Translations under genes and position numbers: made by a program
Notes under the pieces: generated by a model
Database searches by the model: none
What the model was told of the DNA's origin: nothing
What the model saw: the letters and a program-made list of their open reading frames with translations, nothing else
Part shown: positions 5,994 through 6,787 of the stretch, in pieces
How positions within the stretch are numbered: position 1 is the first letter of the stretch
Layout of the letters: each line of letters begins with the position of its first letter
DNA from: Candidatus Falkowbacteria bacterium CG10_big_fil_rev_8_21_14_0_10_43_11
Lineage (GTDB): Bacteria > Patescibacteriota > Patescibacteriia > Patescibacteriales > XYC2-FULL-47-12
Reading direction: 5' to 3'
Assembly: GCA_002778635.1 (NCBI GenBank)
Contig: PFAS01000071.1
Coordinates: 1,528-8,314, forward strand
Length of the DNA: 6,787 bases

Positions 5994-6755
5994 CTATATT
6001 CCCGGCGTAATAACTCTAATACCCCAGCCGGTCCAAGTATGATATAAAAACTGGTAAACTACGGCGAAAAAACCAACAATAATTAAAATTAAAATTACTA
6101 AAAAAATATCCAAACAAATTAATAACATAACTTCTGTTGTCCCAGCCATTTTTCCCGCCGCCTGTTCCGCGCCTCCAGCCACTGTTTTTAAATTTGACGG
6201 CGCCCACTCCTCGCCTAACTTGCAGAAAAATTTCTCGCCCAGCACCCAGCGCAGAAAAACATGGATATTGATATAAATCAGCGTCAAACCGAATGTATCA
6301 ATTAAATTAAGCCACGACATCTTGAGCAACATGCTGGTGCCAAATTTTTTTCCGGCGCCTTCCGCTCCCGCTTGCGCGCCCGTTTGCTCTGCTGTTTTTT
6401 CTTTCGCCGCTTTCTTCTTTGCCTCCTCCTGTTTTGCCGCTAAAACTTGTTCCCGCAAACTTTGTCCGGCCTCCTGCTGTTCGTTAGTATCCGGTATCTG
6501 GTAGTTAGTATTTGGCATCTGGTATCTGGTATCTGGTATATTGTCACTTCTTGGCTGCTCCAAACTCGTGGGAATGTCGCGAAACTGCAACGGCGCTATA
6601 TCGGATTTTAGATTTTTGATTTTAGATTTCTGATTTCTTGCTTTTAACTTTTCACTTTTAACTTTTTGGGCTGCCAAATCCTGTTGCGCTTTCCCCGCGA
6701 GGTCTTTGTTCTGCAGTAAATCGTCAATTGTCATTATTCCGGCTTCGCTTGACAT
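5994..6755 (-). CDS. Two-helix membrane protein of unknown function, first gene of the type IV secretion-like operon
   Basis: This 253-residue protein is not assigned to a named family. Residues 1-145 are hydrophilic and rich in Lys, Gln, Ala and Glu, with low-complexity stretches at 32-51 and 73-91 encoded by heptanucleotide arrays. An Ala/Lys/Glu helix (about 98-122) and a Gly/Ala linker follow. Two hydrophobic segments come next, at about 146-172 and 208-238, separated by a loop containing the motif LGEKFFCKLGEEW. The protein ends in the aromatic tail TWTGWGIRVITPGI. A cytoplasmic N-terminal domain anchored by a hairpin is the simplest topology (inference). The TAG stop lies 3 nt before the VirB6-like gene, so the two are probably cotranscribed and the product may belong to the same membrane complex. 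The start is uncertain. The first ATG at 6755 overlaps the -35 of a divergent promoter, and Met8 (codon 6734-6732) is an in-frame alternative. Neither has a clear Shine-Dalgarno sequence. Confidence 0.85.
   Translation of the reverse strand: MSSEAGIMTIDDLLQNKDLAGKAQQDLAAQKVKSEKLKARNQKSKIKNLKSDIAPLQFRDIPTSLEQPRSDNIPDTRYQMPNTNYQIPDTNEQQEAGQSLREQVLAAKQEEAKKKAAKEKTAEQTGAQAGAEGAGKKFGTSMLLKMSWLNLIDTFGLTLIYINIHVFLRWVLGEKFFCKLGEEWAPSNLKTVAGGAEQAAGKMAGTTEVMLLICLDIFLVILILIIVGFFAVVYQFLYHTWTGWGIRVITPGI
6484..6539. repeat. Eight-unit heptamer array (CTGGTAT consensus) in the 253-aa gene
   Basis: Eight contiguous 7-bp units run from TTAGTAT (6484-6490) to three perfect CTGGTAT copies (6519-6539). The more leftward units are diverged (CCGGTAT, CTGGTAG, TTAGTAT, TTGGCAT). 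On the minus strand the array encodes residues 73-91 as heptapeptide repeats IPDTRYQ, MPNTNYQ, IPDTN. Circularly read, the unit has no stop codon, so a pure array would be open in all three frames of this strand. Confidence 0.95.
6604..6638. repeat. Five-unit heptamer array (GATTTTA consensus) in the 253-aa gene
   Basis: The units are GATTTTA, GATTTTT, GATTTTA, GATTTCT and GATTTCT, exactly contiguous. On the minus strand they encode roughly residues 40-51 (RNQKSKIKNLKS). The array adjoins the CTTTTAA array at 6641 with a 2-bp gap. Confidence 0.94.
6641..6661. repeat. Three-unit CTTTTAA heptamer array in the 253-aa gene
   Basis: The units are CTTTTAA (6641-6647), CTTTTCA (6648-6654) and CTTTTAA (6655-6661), with a degraded fourth to 6667. 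On the minus strand they encode residues 32-39 (VKSEKLKA). The single variant base at 6653 turns what would be an in-frame TAA into GAA. Confidence 0.9.
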
Positions 6756-6776
6756 ATATTTTTTGTATGCTATACT
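6749..6776 (+). promoter_or_regulatory. Strong sigma70-type promoter reading rightward out of the window
   Basis: A perfect -35 TTGACA (6749-6754) is followed by a 16-bp spacer, a TG dinucleotide at 6768-6769 (extended -10) and TATACT at 6771-6776. It points to a gene beyond the right edge, divergent from the operon. Its -35 overlaps the first possible start codon of the leftward 253-aa gene (6755-6753), so either the two units share a very compact divergent region or the 253-aa protein starts at Met8. No equally good leftward promoter is visible inside the window; it would have to lie at or beyond the edge. Confidence 0.72.
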
Positions 6777-6787
6777 AAAAACATAAT

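Overview
The window looks like a chromosomal segment of a Candidate Phyla Radiation (Patescibacteria, probably Parcubacteria-like) bacterium. The reasons are the AT-rich lysine/asparagine/isoleucine-rich coding, a near-consensus TTGACA/TATACT promoter, an ORF6N gene of the type common in these genomes, a TrbL/VirB6-like protein with a very long soluble tail beside large unnamed proteins, and short tandem-repeat arrays scattered through genes and junctions. This assignment is inference; no rRNA or marker gene is present. TAG, TGA and TAA all act as stops, which argues against recoded UGA.

All five genes lie on the minus strand and read right to left as a probable single operon. They are a two-helix membrane protein of 253 aa (6755-5994), a 912-aa polytopic TrbL/VirB6-like type IV secretion channel protein (5990-3252), a 405-aa helical protein overlapping it by ATGA (3255-2038), a 180-aa ORF6N DNA-binding protein (2013-1471), and a 469-aa protein with two helical regions joined by long charged/proline linkers (1459-50). 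The gaps are -4, 3, 11 and 24 nt. At the right edge a strong sigma70-type promoter on the plus strand points out of the window toward an unseen divergent gene.

The best reading is part of a CPR type IV secretion-like (VirB6-containing) locus. The 253- and 912-aa products would form the membrane part. The 405- and 469-aa proteins, which seem to share an N-terminal domain of about 90 residues, would be accessory partners of unknown function. The ORF6N gene looks like an unrelated cargo gene lying between these two relatives.

The most unusual signal is not a gene. At least seven short tandem arrays have 7-bp (or 14-bp) periods with unrelated words, plus one 9-bp array. They lie inside disordered linkers, read in frame, or at gene ends, where they supply stop and start codons. 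Because 7 and 3 share no factor, a heptamer array reads as the same cyclic heptapeptide in every frame. Two arrays whose pure form would encode TAA are interrupted exactly where the stop would fall. A separate palindromic GC-rich element is read in frame inside the 469-aa gene and carries a canonical G-quadruplex motif.

No stretch above 300 bases lacks a gene. I see no tRNA, rRNA, CRISPR array, insertion sequence or clear terminator.
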